Assembly: GCA_963786985.1 (NCBI GenBank)
Contig: CAWBBL010000018.1
Span: forward strand, 248,001 to 312,000
Length of the DNA stretch: 64,000 nt
Source: Desertimonas sp963786985
GTDB taxonomy: Bacteria; Actinomycetota; Acidimicrobiia; Acidimicrobiales; Ilumatobacteraceae
Direction of reading: 5' to 3'
Positions 8,810-15,752 of the stretch are shown here, one piece after another (the first letter of the stretch is position 1; each line of letters starts with the position of its first letter). The position numbers and the translations under genes were made by a program. A model generated the notes under the pieces. That model searched no databases, was not told the DNA's origin, and worked only from the letters and a program-made list of their open reading frames with translations.

Positions 8810-9886
8810 TCAGCCGAGCTCGCGGCAGGCCGCGTAGAAGTCCCTCCAGCCGTCGCGATCGCGCACCACCCCCTCGAGATACTCGCGCCAGGCGATCTCG
8901 TCGTGCACCGGGTCGCGTACGACGGCGCCGACGATGCCGGCGGCGACGTCGACCGGCCCGAGCTGGCCGTCACCGAAATGGGCGGCCAGGGCCAGCCCGT
9001 TGGTGATCACCGAGATCGCCTCGGCCGTGGACAGCGTGCCACTGGGGATCTTCAGGCTCGTCCGCTCATCGGCGGTGCGCCCGGCGCGCAGTTCGCGGAA
9101 GATCGTCACAACGCGTTCGATTTCCTCGGAGGCGGCGGGCACGGCCGGCAGATCGAGGGCCGCGCCGAGCTCGGCGACCCGACGCGAGACGATCGCCATC
9201 TCCTCGGTCGGCGTTGCCGGCAACGGCAGGACCACGGTGTTGAAGCGCCGACGAAGGGCACTGGACATCTCGTTGACGCCGCGATCGCGGACATTGGCGG
9301 TGGCGATGAGGTTGAAGCCGCCGACGGCAGCCAGCTCCGTGGCGAGCTCGGGGATCGGCAGGACCTTCTCGGAGAGCATCGTGACGAGGGCGTCCTGGAC
9401 CTCCGATGGCATCCGGGTCAGCTCCTCGACGCGGACGAGCTGGCCGGCACGCATCGCCCGGAACACGGGGCTCGGCACGAGCGCATCCTCGCTGGGCCCG
9501 CGCGACAACAACAGGGCGTAGTTCCAGCCGTAACGCAACGACTCCTCGGTGGTCCCGGCGGTGCCTTGGACGAGGAGCGACGAATCGCCGCTGATCGCCG
9601 CCGCCAGGTGTTCGCTCACCCAGGTCTTGGCAGTTCCCGGCACACCGAGCAGGAGCAGCGCCCGATCGGTCGCCAAGGTGGCCACGGCGATCTCGATCAA
9701 CCGGCGTTGGCCGATGTACTTCGGGGTGATCTCCGTGCCGTCGGCGAGGCGGCCGCCGAGCAGATAGGTGACGACGGCCCACGGCGAGAGTCGCCACTGC
9801 GGTGGCCGCGGACGGTCGTCGGCGACCGCCAAGGCGGCGAGCTCGTCGGCGTACGCCACCTCGGCGTGTGGTCGTAACACGCTCAT
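8810..9886 (-). CDS. MoxR-type AAA+ ATPase
   Basis: 358 residues from ATG 9886 (first residues MSVLRPHAEVAYADEL). Walker A is GVPGTAKT near residue 85. Downstream are the FRAMRAGQLVRVEELTRMP region of MoxR proteins, sensor 1 (NLIATANVRDRGVNEM) and the arginine-finger segment SSALRRRFNTVVLPLP. These ATPases form hexamers that remodel proteins, usually with a vWA partner, here the gene at 5430-6608. The start codon and its Shine-Dalgarno (GGGGA, 5 bases before ATG) lie wholly inside a family 2 dispersed repeat, and the upstream DUF5691 stop overlaps the start (ATGA). Longer starts up to 10027 are open but antisense to nothing conserved and are rejected. Confidence 0.92.
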   Translation of the reverse strand: MSVLRPHAEVAYADELAALAVADDRPRPPQWRLSPWAVVTYLLGGRLADGTEITPKYIGQRRLIEIAVATLATDRALLLLGVPGTAKTWVSEHLAAAISGDSSLLVQGTAGTTEESLRYGWNYALLLSRGPSEDALVPSPVFRAMRAGQLVRVEELTRMPSEVQDALVTMLSEKVLPIPELATELAAVGGFNLIATANVRDRGVNEMSSALRRRFNTVVLPLPATPTEEMAIVSRRVAELGAALDLPAVPAASEEIERVVTIFRELRAGRTADERTSLKIPSGTLSTAEAISVITNGLALAAHFGDGQLGPVDVAAGIVGAVVRDPVHDEIAWREYLEGVVRDRDGWRDFYAACRELG

Positions 9887-9911
9887 TGCGTTCCCCGGCC
9901 ACGCAGGCCGT
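9883..9911 (-). repeat. family 2 dispersed repeat, copy at the moxR start
   Basis: A 29-nt sequence, on the minus strand ending GGGGAACGCAATGA, identical to the copies at 12974-13002 and 58806-58834. Here it carries the ribosome-binding site and ATG of moxR and, in the overlapping frame, the stop codon of the DUF5691 gene. The similarity to other copies continues weakly upstream (GAGCGGCC and GCGCCAGC blocks out to about 9950), so the full element is probably 70-90 nt. Confidence 0.85.
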
Positions 9912-10776
9912 TGCCGGCCGCTCGTTCGCTGGCGCTCACTCGCTCGCGGTCGCGGCCAGCACCCCGCCCACGCAACTGGGTGAGCATGTCGATCCGAACT
10001 TCGACGAGCTCGATCAGCGCCTCCCACATCGCCAGCGGTGCGGCGTCCGCAACCGCATCGTCGAGCGCTGCCCGGCCGCGCCGCAGGGCGGCGAGGGTGA
10101 TCGGGAGGGCTGCGGCGTCCATCCGGGCGACGACGTTCAGCAGAACTGCCCGGTGCGACCAGCGATAGGCGCCCGAAGCAAGCCCGGCGGTCACCGCCGC
10201 CGCCACCCCTCCGGCGTCGCCGTGGAGCAGCGGCTCGAGGTCGGCCGGCACCGGCAACGGACGCCGCTCATCGGCGGCCGGAGGCGGGCGGCGCGCGTCG
10301 GTCGGCAGGAGGTCGGGCACATGGTCGACGAGCCACGCCGCCGGTGCCCCACCCCAGACGAGAGCAGCCTGGGCGAGCAAGGGGCTGCGATGGTGGCGGC
10401 GCAGCAACGCGACGAGAACGTCGGCAGCGGGGCGATAGCCACTCGTGGCGGCGACGGCGAGCCATTCCGCCTCGAGCACAGGCCAGTCGGTGACGATCCG
10501 CTGCCACGACTCGACGGCGCCGACCGGCAGTGGCGGGCGATCGTCGTCGTCCGGCGGCATCAGGCCGGCGGTGGGTGGCAACGGCTGCGTTCCGCATCGT
10601 TGGGCGACCACCGTGGTGGCGACGGCAGCGAGCAGGCGACCTTGGGGAGTTGGTCGCAACGCGTCGGCGACCGTGTCGGCCAGCGGCCCGACGGGGAGCT
10701 CCGGTGGGTCACGGCGGTCCGTGCCGAGCAGGCCCACCGTGACGAGTTCACTCCACGTGTCGCCGATGGTGTTCAT
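9883..10776 (-). CDS. DUF5691 family protein, short form
   Basis: 297 residues starting WSELVTVGLLGTDRR after a short lead, the recognisable DUF5691 N-terminus. Function unknown; the family is found with MoxR/SWIM genes. It contains helical repeat-like segments (LLRRHHRSPLLAQAALVW) and no membrane span. The last 25 or so residues (from about RGRGAGRDRERVS to the stop) are encoded by the family 2 repeat and its flank, so the protein's natural C-terminus seems to have been replaced or trimmed; other members I recall are longer. ATG 10776 overlaps the SWIM gene stop by one base (TGATG), a coupled operon arrangement. Confidence 0.75.
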   Translation of the reverse strand: MNTIGDTWSELVTVGLLGTDRRDPPELPVGPLADTVADALRPTPQGRLLAAVATTVVAQRCGTQPLPPTAGLMPPDDDDRPPLPVGAVESWQRIVTDWPVLEAEWLAVAATSGYRPAADVLVALLRRHHRSPLLAQAALVWGGAPAAWLVDHVPDLLPTDARRPPPAADERRPLPVPADLEPLLHGDAGGVAAAVTAGLASGAYRWSHRAVLLNVVARMDAAALPITLAALRRGRAALDDAVADAAPLAMWEALIELVEVRIDMLTQLRGRGAGRDRERVSASERAAGNGLRGRGTQ

Positions 10777-12212
10777 CAGGCCGCGCTCACGAAGCTGGGG
10801 TCGGCGCGCGGCCCGATGTCGATCGACCGATCATCGAGGAACACGGTGAGCGGCACAACGCCGCGAGGCGTCCACTCCAACGCGACGGTGACTGGCCGGC
10901 CGCCCGATGCGGCGAGCAACGTGGCGACCGCGTCGCTGCGCATCGACTCCGTGGCGATGGGCAGGGAGCCCTGGTGATCGGTGAGCACCCAACCGTCGTC
11001 GCGCCGCGTGATCGCCGCGGTGACGAGCGCCGGAACCCGGTCGAGCCACGGCTCGCCGGCGAGCACGTCACCGACGAGTTCGCAGACGCCGACCACGCCC
11101 GTCGCCGCGCTCGCCGCCGCCCCCGCAACGCTGCTCGCCGCCATGTCGACGTCGTGCGCCGTACCGACGACGATGCGCTGACCAGACCCCGGGTATCGAT
11201 GCACGTCGGCATGGACGATCGAGCCGACCGCCAGCGAGGTGTCGAGCGCCTGGCGGTAGGCAGCGAAGGACAGGACCATCGCCCACGACGCCGAGCGCAG
11301 GCCACGGAGCCACACCCGGCGCACCTCGACGAGGTCCTCGCGGGTGTCGCTGCGTCCGACGACGAGCCAGTGGTCGGTGTCCGGCGCCGAGGCCTCGACA
11401 TCGGCCTTGCGCACCTGCCACCCGCAGGCCACGGCGACCCCGTCGGCGAGATCGCTGGGCAGCTGCCGGACGCGCTGTCCGGCCTGCGCCAGCAGGTGCA
11501 GAACGCCCATCTCGGCGAGCACCGTTTCGTGCCAGTTCGGTTCGGCGCCGACCCGCCCGGCGAGCCGCCGGATGCGGTTGGCGAGGGCGCCGGCGCGGGC
11601 GTCGGTGAGCCGGCGGGCCAGCTCGTCCCACGTGGCGAAGCGGCCGATGCTCGGGTCGGCGAGGCCGGCGCGCAGACGATCCTCGAGCCACCGGTCGAGC
11701 TCGACCAGACCGCCGACGAGGCGCTCGACGCGCTCGTTGCGCGAGATGTCGCCAGGGTCGGCGACCGGTTCTGGCGACGACTCCGGACGGGACTCGTCGT
11801 CGTCACCGAGCGGCTCGCCGGCCGGCACGTCCGCCGACGCGGCGGCGGCGTCGTCGCGCTCGGGCCGCCGACGATGTTGGCGATCGATCCAGGCCGCGAC
11901 GGCAGCCGGCTCGGTGACCCTGGAGACGTGTCCACGCACCCACAGCACGAGCAGGGCGACGATGTGCTTGCAGGGGTGGGCACGGCTCGGGCAGGTGCAC
12001 CTCGCCCCGACATCGATGTGGTCCACGCTCACGTCGTAGGGCTCGGCGCCAGAACCGTGGTACCGCCCCCACACGGCTCGTTCGCTCGAGCCGGTACGCG
12101 ACCATCGGGGAGGTACGGCCACCGCTTCGCCGGCACCGAACCGTGCCGATGAGCCGGCAAACGCGACGACCTGTTCGATCGCCCAGACGTGCCCCGCGTC
12201 GTGATCCGTCAC
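10776..12212 (-). CDS. SWIM zinc-finger protein (first gene of MoxR cluster)
   Basis: 478 residues. A SWIM zinc finger of pattern CxCx6CxH is at residues 72-83 (CTCPSRAHPCKH), followed by a hydrophobic helix. SWIM fingers bind nucleic acid or protein. The remainder is acidic-to-helical with a central Asp/Glu-rich linker and a C-terminal beta-rich part, not otherwise recognised. GTG 12212 is used as start. As the first gene on the minus strand it leads the operon SWIM - DUF5691 - MoxR - DUF5682 - vWA; all junctions overlap or are within 10 bases, so the five products are very probably made together. Its divergent neighbour is the GDT1-like transporter. Confidence 0.82.
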   Translation of the reverse strand: MTDHDAGHVWAIEQVVAFAGSSARFGAGEAVAVPPRWSRTGSSERAVWGRYHGSGAEPYDVSVDHIDVGARCTCPSRAHPCKHIVALLVLWVRGHVSRVTEPAAVAAWIDRQHRRRPERDDAAAASADVPAGEPLGDDDESRPESSPEPVADPGDISRNERVERLVGGLVELDRWLEDRLRAGLADPSIGRFATWDELARRLTDARAGALANRIRRLAGRVGAEPNWHETVLAEMGVLHLLAQAGQRVRQLPSDLADGVAVACGWQVRKADVEASAPDTDHWLVVGRSDTREDLVEVRRVWLRGLRSASWAMVLSFAAYRQALDTSLAVGSIVHADVHRYPGSGQRIVVGTAHDVDMAASSVAGAAASAATGVVGVCELVGDVLAGEPWLDRVPALVTAAITRRDDGWVLTDHQGSLPIATESMRSDAVATLLAASGGRPVTVALEWTPRGVVPLTVFLDDRSIDIGPRADPSFVSAA

Positions 12213-12280
12213 GATGGCGACGTTACCGAAGCCCTGTCACAGCTGGGCGTGGTCGTGCCGAGCAGATTGACTGGTCGATC

Positions 12281-13042
12281 GTGCACGTGCCGACGGTGAT
12301 CGCCGCCTTCGCCACCGTGTTCCTCGCCGAGCTGCCGGACAAGACGATGATCGCCACGATCGTGCTGTCGGCGCGGTTCCATCGCCCGCTGGCGGTCTGG
12401 CTCGGCGCGGCGTCGGCGCTGACCCTGCAGATGGTCATCGCCGTCACGGCGGCCCAACTGCTCCGACTCCTGCCTGAGCGTCCCGTGCAGTTCGCCGTGT
12501 CCGGCCTGTTCGCCGTCGGCGCGGTCGTCCTCTGGCGCAGTCACAGTGATGTCGATCCCAATGAAGCGATCGCCGATGACCTGTCGACCGCCGAATCACC
12601 GGCTCGCCGACTGTCCGGCCGACGCATCGCGGCGACGGTGTTCGGCATCGTGTTCGTCGCCGAATGGGGCGATCTCACGCAGCTCGCCACGGCCAGCCTG
12701 GCAACCACCCGACCGCCGCTCTCGGTGTTGGTAGGTGCCTCGCTGGCGATGATCTGCGTCTCGGCGATCGGGGTGATCGCCGGACGGGCATTGCTCCGAG
12801 TGGTTCCAGAGCGGGTGCTGCACCGCACCGCGGCGGTCGTGTTCGCTGTTCTCGCGGTGGTGTTCTTCGTCAACGCACTACGGACTGTCGACGTCAGCAC
12901 GGGTGTCGAACGTGCGGATGTGGACACGTCTTGCGATGCAAGCGACGAGGCGCTAGCCGAGGAGCGGCTACCAACGGCCTGCGTGGCCGGGGAACGCAAT
13001 GAGCGGGCCAGCGCTCAGACGCGGTGCTCGTGGTGCGCGTGA
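12281..13042 (+). CDS. GDT1/TMEM165 (UPF0016) family cation transporter
   Basis: About 253 residues with six predicted membrane spans in two repeats. Each repeat carries the family's acidic motif: AELPDKT near residue 19 and EWGDLTQLAT in the second half (family consensus E-x-G-D-[KR]-T/S). Members exchange Mn2+ or Ca2+ for protons and protect against excess metal. GTG 12281 is chosen because no earlier start is in frame without running into the SWIM gene promoter. The last 20 or so residues (PTACVAGERNER and on) are encoded by a family 2 repeat, an unusual acquired tail. The 3' end overlaps the convergent zinc ABC ATPase gene by 28 bp. Confidence 0.82.
   Translation: MHVPTVIAAFATVFLAELPDKTMIATIVLSARFHRPLAVWLGAASALTLQMVIAVTAAQLLRLLPERPVQFAVSGLFAVGAVVLWRSHSDVDPNEAIADDLSTAESPARRLSGRRIAATVFGIVFVAEWGDLTQLATASLATTRPPLSVLVGASLAMICVSAIGVIAGRALLRVVPERVLHRTAAVVFAVLAVVFFVNALRTVDVSTGVERADVDTSCDASDEALAEERLPTACVAGERNERASAQTRCSWCA
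12974..13002 (+). repeat. family 2 dispersed repeat, copy in the 3' end of the GDT1-like gene
   Basis: Identical over 29 nt to the copies at 9883-9911 (minus) and 58806-58834. It is translated in the transporter's frame as part of ACVAGERNER. Upstream flank blocks (GACGAGGCGC and GAGCGGC) match the flanks of the other copies. Its ATGA does not start a gene here. Confidence 0.85.
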
Positions 13043-13866
13043 TCGTGGTGGTGCTGGGGCAAGAGGTCCGACACGTCGACACCGGGATCCGGCGCGACGT
13101 CGGCATGACCATGGTCGTCGATGACGACCGCGCCGTTGGCGGTGCGGATCATCCGGTTCCCGAACGCCTCGGCCAGCAACGCCGGGCGAAGCACCTCGTC
13201 CGGCGAGCCGTCGGCAACCACGCAGCCGGCGAGCAGCAGCACCCGGTCGGTGTGCCGGGCTTCACCGAGATGGTGCGTCGACAGCACGACCGACGTCCCC
13301 GCCGTCGTCTCGTCGGTGATCACCTCGAGGATGCGCTGCTGCGACGCCAGATCGAGTCCGGTGATCGGCTCGTCGAGGAGCAGGAGTTCGGGCCGGGCGG
13401 CGAGGGCCTGGGCGACGAGCACGCGCTGGCGCTGACCGCCGGAGAGATCGCCGAACGGTCGGCGGACCATCGCCGCCACATCCATCCGCTCAGCTGCCTC
13501 GTCGATCGCCCGGCGGTCGGCGGCACCGAGCCGGCCGAGCAGCCCGCGCTCGCCGTAGCGACCCATCCGCAGCACCTCGCCCACGCTGATCGGCATCCAG
13601 CGATGGTGCAACTGGTGTTGGGCGACGAACGACACCCGAACGCCGCGCCGCCGCTCGATGCTGCCGGACGTCGGTCGCAAGAGGCCGGCCAGGACGAGCA
13701 GCAACGTGCTCTTGCCGCTGCCGTTGGGACCGACAAGGGCCACCGACTGGCCGCGCGGGATGTCCAGTGAGCTGGGGGCCAGGGCCACCGTGCTGCCGTA
13801 GTGGACGCACACGGCGCGGGCCGCCACGGTCGGCTGCCCATCGGAGACGCGGACCGGGTTGTCCAT
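13015..13866 (-). CDS. znuC: zinc/manganese ABC transporter ATP-binding protein
   Basis: 283 residues. Walker A GPNGSGKST, Q-loop AQHQLHH, signature LSGGQRQRV, Walker B LLLLDEPITGLD and the H-loop histidine (STHHLGEAR) are all present, so the ATPase should be active. The C-terminus is histidine-rich (HHHDHAHHEH), suggesting metal binding or sensing. It is divergent from the binding-protein gene across a 29-base gap that holds a Zur-like palindrome, and the permease lies beyond that gene. The three together form a cluster-9 zinc (or Mn) uptake system; the name znuC is by context, and sitA/mntB-type alternatives cannot be excluded. Confidence 0.85.
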   Translation of the reverse strand: MDNPVRVSDGQPTVAARAVCVHYGSTVALAPSSLDIPRGQSVALVGPNGSGKSTLLLVLAGLLRPTSGSIERRRGVRVSFVAQHQLHHRWMPISVGEVLRMGRYGERGLLGRLGAADRRAIDEAAERMDVAAMVRRPFGDLSGGQRQRVLVAQALAARPELLLLDEPITGLDLASQQRILEVITDETTAGTSVVLSTHHLGEARHTDRVLLLAGCVVADGSPDEVLRPALLAEAFGNRMIRTANGAVVIDDHGHADVAPDPGVDVSDLLPQHHHDHAHHEHRV

Positions 13867-13890
13867 AGCCAGGCGCTCACCCTACCATTC

Positions 13891-13905
13891 TGAGAATGCT
13901 TCTCA
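13891..13905. promoter_or_regulatory. Zur-like operator between znuC and znuA
   Basis: TGAGAATGCTTCTCA is a perfect 6-bp inverted repeat with a 3-base centre, matching the TGA-N-AAT...TT-N-TCA style of actinobacterial Zur/Fur-family boxes. It lies in the only space between the divergent znuC and znuA genes and overlaps the ATG of znuA (13896-13898). Repression of both transcripts under zinc excess is the natural reading. The overlap with the start codon suggests a leaderless znuA message. Confidence 0.6.
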
Positions 13906-14783
13906 TTTGCCGGTTGGCGTTCGCCGGACTGGCGGTCGTCGTGGCAGCGGGCGGCGGGGCAACCGCGGCAGGTGGCGATGACGGGCCGGTCGTGCTCACC
14001 ACGACATCGATCTGGGCGGATCTGGTCGATCGCCTCGACTGCGGCGACCACTTCACCGTCCAGTCGCTGATCCCGGTCGGCGGCGATGCCCACTCCTTCG
14101 AACCGTCGATGCGCGACCGGGGCGCGCTCTCCGATGCAGCACTGGTCGTGGCCAACGGCGGGGGCCTCGAAGAACTGCTCGGCGACACGCTCGATGCCGT
14201 CGCCGGCGAGGGCACCCCGGTGCTCACGCTGTTCGATCACGTCGGCGACGGTGCGGATCCGCACCTCTGGTTCGACCCGACGATTGTCGCCGCTGCCGCG
14301 CCGACGATCGGGGAGGCGCTTGTCGCCGCCGGCGCCGACGAACTGACCACCGAGCAGTGCGTCGACGACGTCACCGGCGAACTGGAGGCACTCGACGCCG
14401 AACTCGCCGAGATCCTCTCCACCGTCCCCGTGGATCGGCGCCTGCTGGTGACCAACCACGACGCCCTCGGGCGGTTCGCCGACCGCTACGACCTGGACAT
14501 CCTCGGCACGGTGATCCCCGGGTCGTCGACGCTCGCTGAGGCCTCCCCCGCCGAGCTCGATCAGCTGTCCGCCGACATCGAGACCGCCGGAGTCCCGGCG
14601 ATCTTCACCGAGGCGCTCGACTCGACCGACGACGCGACGACGCTCGCCGAGCGTCTCGGTGTGCACGTCGTGACGCTGTACACCGACTCGCTCGGCGAGG
14701 AGGGCTCCGGCGCCGAGACCTACGACGAGCTGATGCGCTTCGACGCCACGGCCATCGCCGACGCGTTGGCCCCCGATGAGTGA
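13896..14783 (+). CDS. znuA: zinc ABC transporter substrate-binding protein
   Basis: 295 residues with a signal peptide (residues 1 to about 25, LAFAGLAVVVAAGGGA). It is a cluster-9 metal-binding protein: the metal ligands are visible as His in GGDAHSFEPS, His in DPHLWFDP, His in VTNHDALGRFADRY, and the acidic ligand in EALDSTDDATT. It lacks the long His-rich loop of Gram-negative ZnuA. It captures Zn2+ (or Mn2+) outside the membrane and hands it to the permease at 14892. ATG 13896 lies inside the Zur-like operator. Start choice is uncertain by a few codons because there is no separate ribosome site. Confidence 0.87.
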   Translation: MLLICRLAFAGLAVVVAAGGGATAAGGDDGPVVLTTTSIWADLVDRLDCGDHFTVQSLIPVGGDAHSFEPSMRDRGALSDAALVVANGGGLEELLGDTLDAVAGEGTPVLTLFDHVGDGADPHLWFDPTIVAAAAPTIGEALVAAGADELTTEQCVDDVTGELEALDAELAEILSTVPVDRRLLVTNHDALGRFADRYDLDILGTVIPGSSTLAEASPAELDQLSADIETAGVPAIFTEALDSTDDATTLAERLGVHVVTLYTDSLGEEGSGAETYDELMRFDATAIADALAPDE

Positions 14784-14793
14784 CTGCAGCTGT

Positions 14794-14872
14794 CGATCTG
14801 GGCGGCCGACGATGCGGATTCCGGACCGTAGGCCGCCCAGCTCCGAATGTGGACCGGTGGCCGCCCAGATCG
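14794..14872. repeat. inverted repeat between znuA and znuB
   Basis: CGATCTGGGCGGCC (14794-14807) is perfectly inverted at 14859-14872. A third partial copy GGCCGCCCAG lies in between (14831-14840), and the two inner segments carry a near-inverted GATTCCGGA / TCCGAAT pair. This nested layout resembles family 1 but the sequence is unrelated. A TTCTGGGCGGCC block at 39641-39652 may be a relative. The position between co-directional genes suggests attenuation or mRNA stabilisation. Confidence 0.75.
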
Positions 14873-14891
14873 GCAACCGTCGGGGACACTC

Positions 14892-15752
14892 GTGAACTTC
14901 TTGACCGATCCGTGGGCATGGTGGGTCGCCCCGTTCACCGACAACGAGTTCATGCGCACGACGTTGTGGGCAGTGCTCCTCACGGCGCTCTGCACGTCGC
15001 TGGTCGGTACCTGGGTCGTGCTACGCGGGATGAGCTTCCTCGGCGAGGCGCTGGCCCACGGCGTGCTGCCGGGCATCGCCATCGCCTTCGTCCTCGGGTA
15101 CAACACGACCATCGGGGCGTTCCTCGCCGCCCTGGCCATGGTGGCCGGGGTCAACCTCGTCCGCTCCGCGTCGCCGCTGCCCGACGACGCCTCGATCGGC
15201 ATCCTGTTCGTCGGCTTCCTCAGCGCCGCGGTGGTGATCATGAGCAGCCACCAGGCGAGCTACGCCGGCGACCTCAACCGCTTCCTGTTCGGCTCGATCA
15301 CCGGGGTGACGTCGGCGGACGTCACTCGTCAGCTCATTGCCACCGCCATCACGCTCGTCGCTGTTGTCGTGTTCTACCGCGCCTTCCTCGTCGGCACGTT
15401 CGACGAGCGCCAGGCGGCTGTCCTCGGGCTCCACCCGCGCCTCGCCCACATCGGACTGCTCGTGCTGCTGTCGGTGGCCATCGTTTCGTCGTTCGCCACC
15501 GTCGGCAACCTGCTCGTGTTCGCCTTCCTCGTCGCTCCCCCGGCAACGGCCACGCTGTTCGCGGCGCGTGTCCCGACAGTGATCGCCGCCGGCGCGATCA
15601 TCGGCTCGATCACCGGGGTCGTCGGGTTGCTGATCAGCTATCACCACGGCACAGCAGCCGGGGCCTCGATGGCCCTGTGCGCGGTGGCCGCGTTTCTCGT
15701 CGGGCTCGGCGGACGTTTCCTGCGCGACCGGTACTCTGCGCGGTATGCCTGA
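14892..15752 (+). CDS. znuB: zinc/manganese ABC transporter permease
   Basis: 286 residues, about eight hydrophobic segments. The pattern LRGMSFLGEALAHGVLPGIAIAF near residue 40 and the later NLLVFAFLVAPPATA are characteristic of ABC-3 family metal permeases. It forms the membrane channel with the ATPase at 13015-13866. GTG 14892 fits the family N-terminus; the upstream 107 bases contain the inverted repeat. Its end overlaps the cystathionine beta-synthase start by 8 bases. Confidence 0.9.
   Translation: MNFLTDPWAWWVAPFTDNEFMRTTLWAVLLTALCTSLVGTWVVLRGMSFLGEALAHGVLPGIAIAFVLGYNTTIGAFLAALAMVAGVNLVRSASPLPDDASIGILFVGFLSAAVVIMSSHQASYAGDLNRFLFGSITGVTSADVTRQLIATAITLVAVVVFYRAFLVGTFDERQAAVLGLHPRLAHIGLLVLLSVAIVSSFATVGNLLVFAFLVAPPATATLFAARVPTVIAAGAIIGSITGVVGLLISYHHGTAAGASMALCAVAAFLVGLGGRFLRDRYSARYA

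Noticed and set aside
6523..9006. 827-codon plus-strand open frame
   Set aside because: Antisense to the DUF5682 gene, rich in Arg/Gly/His, no domain; a GC shadow.
9920..9960. Local inverted repeat of GCTCGTTCGCTGGCG type as an attachment site
   Set aside because: It is the degenerate flank of a family 2 copy; no integrase or tRNA is near.
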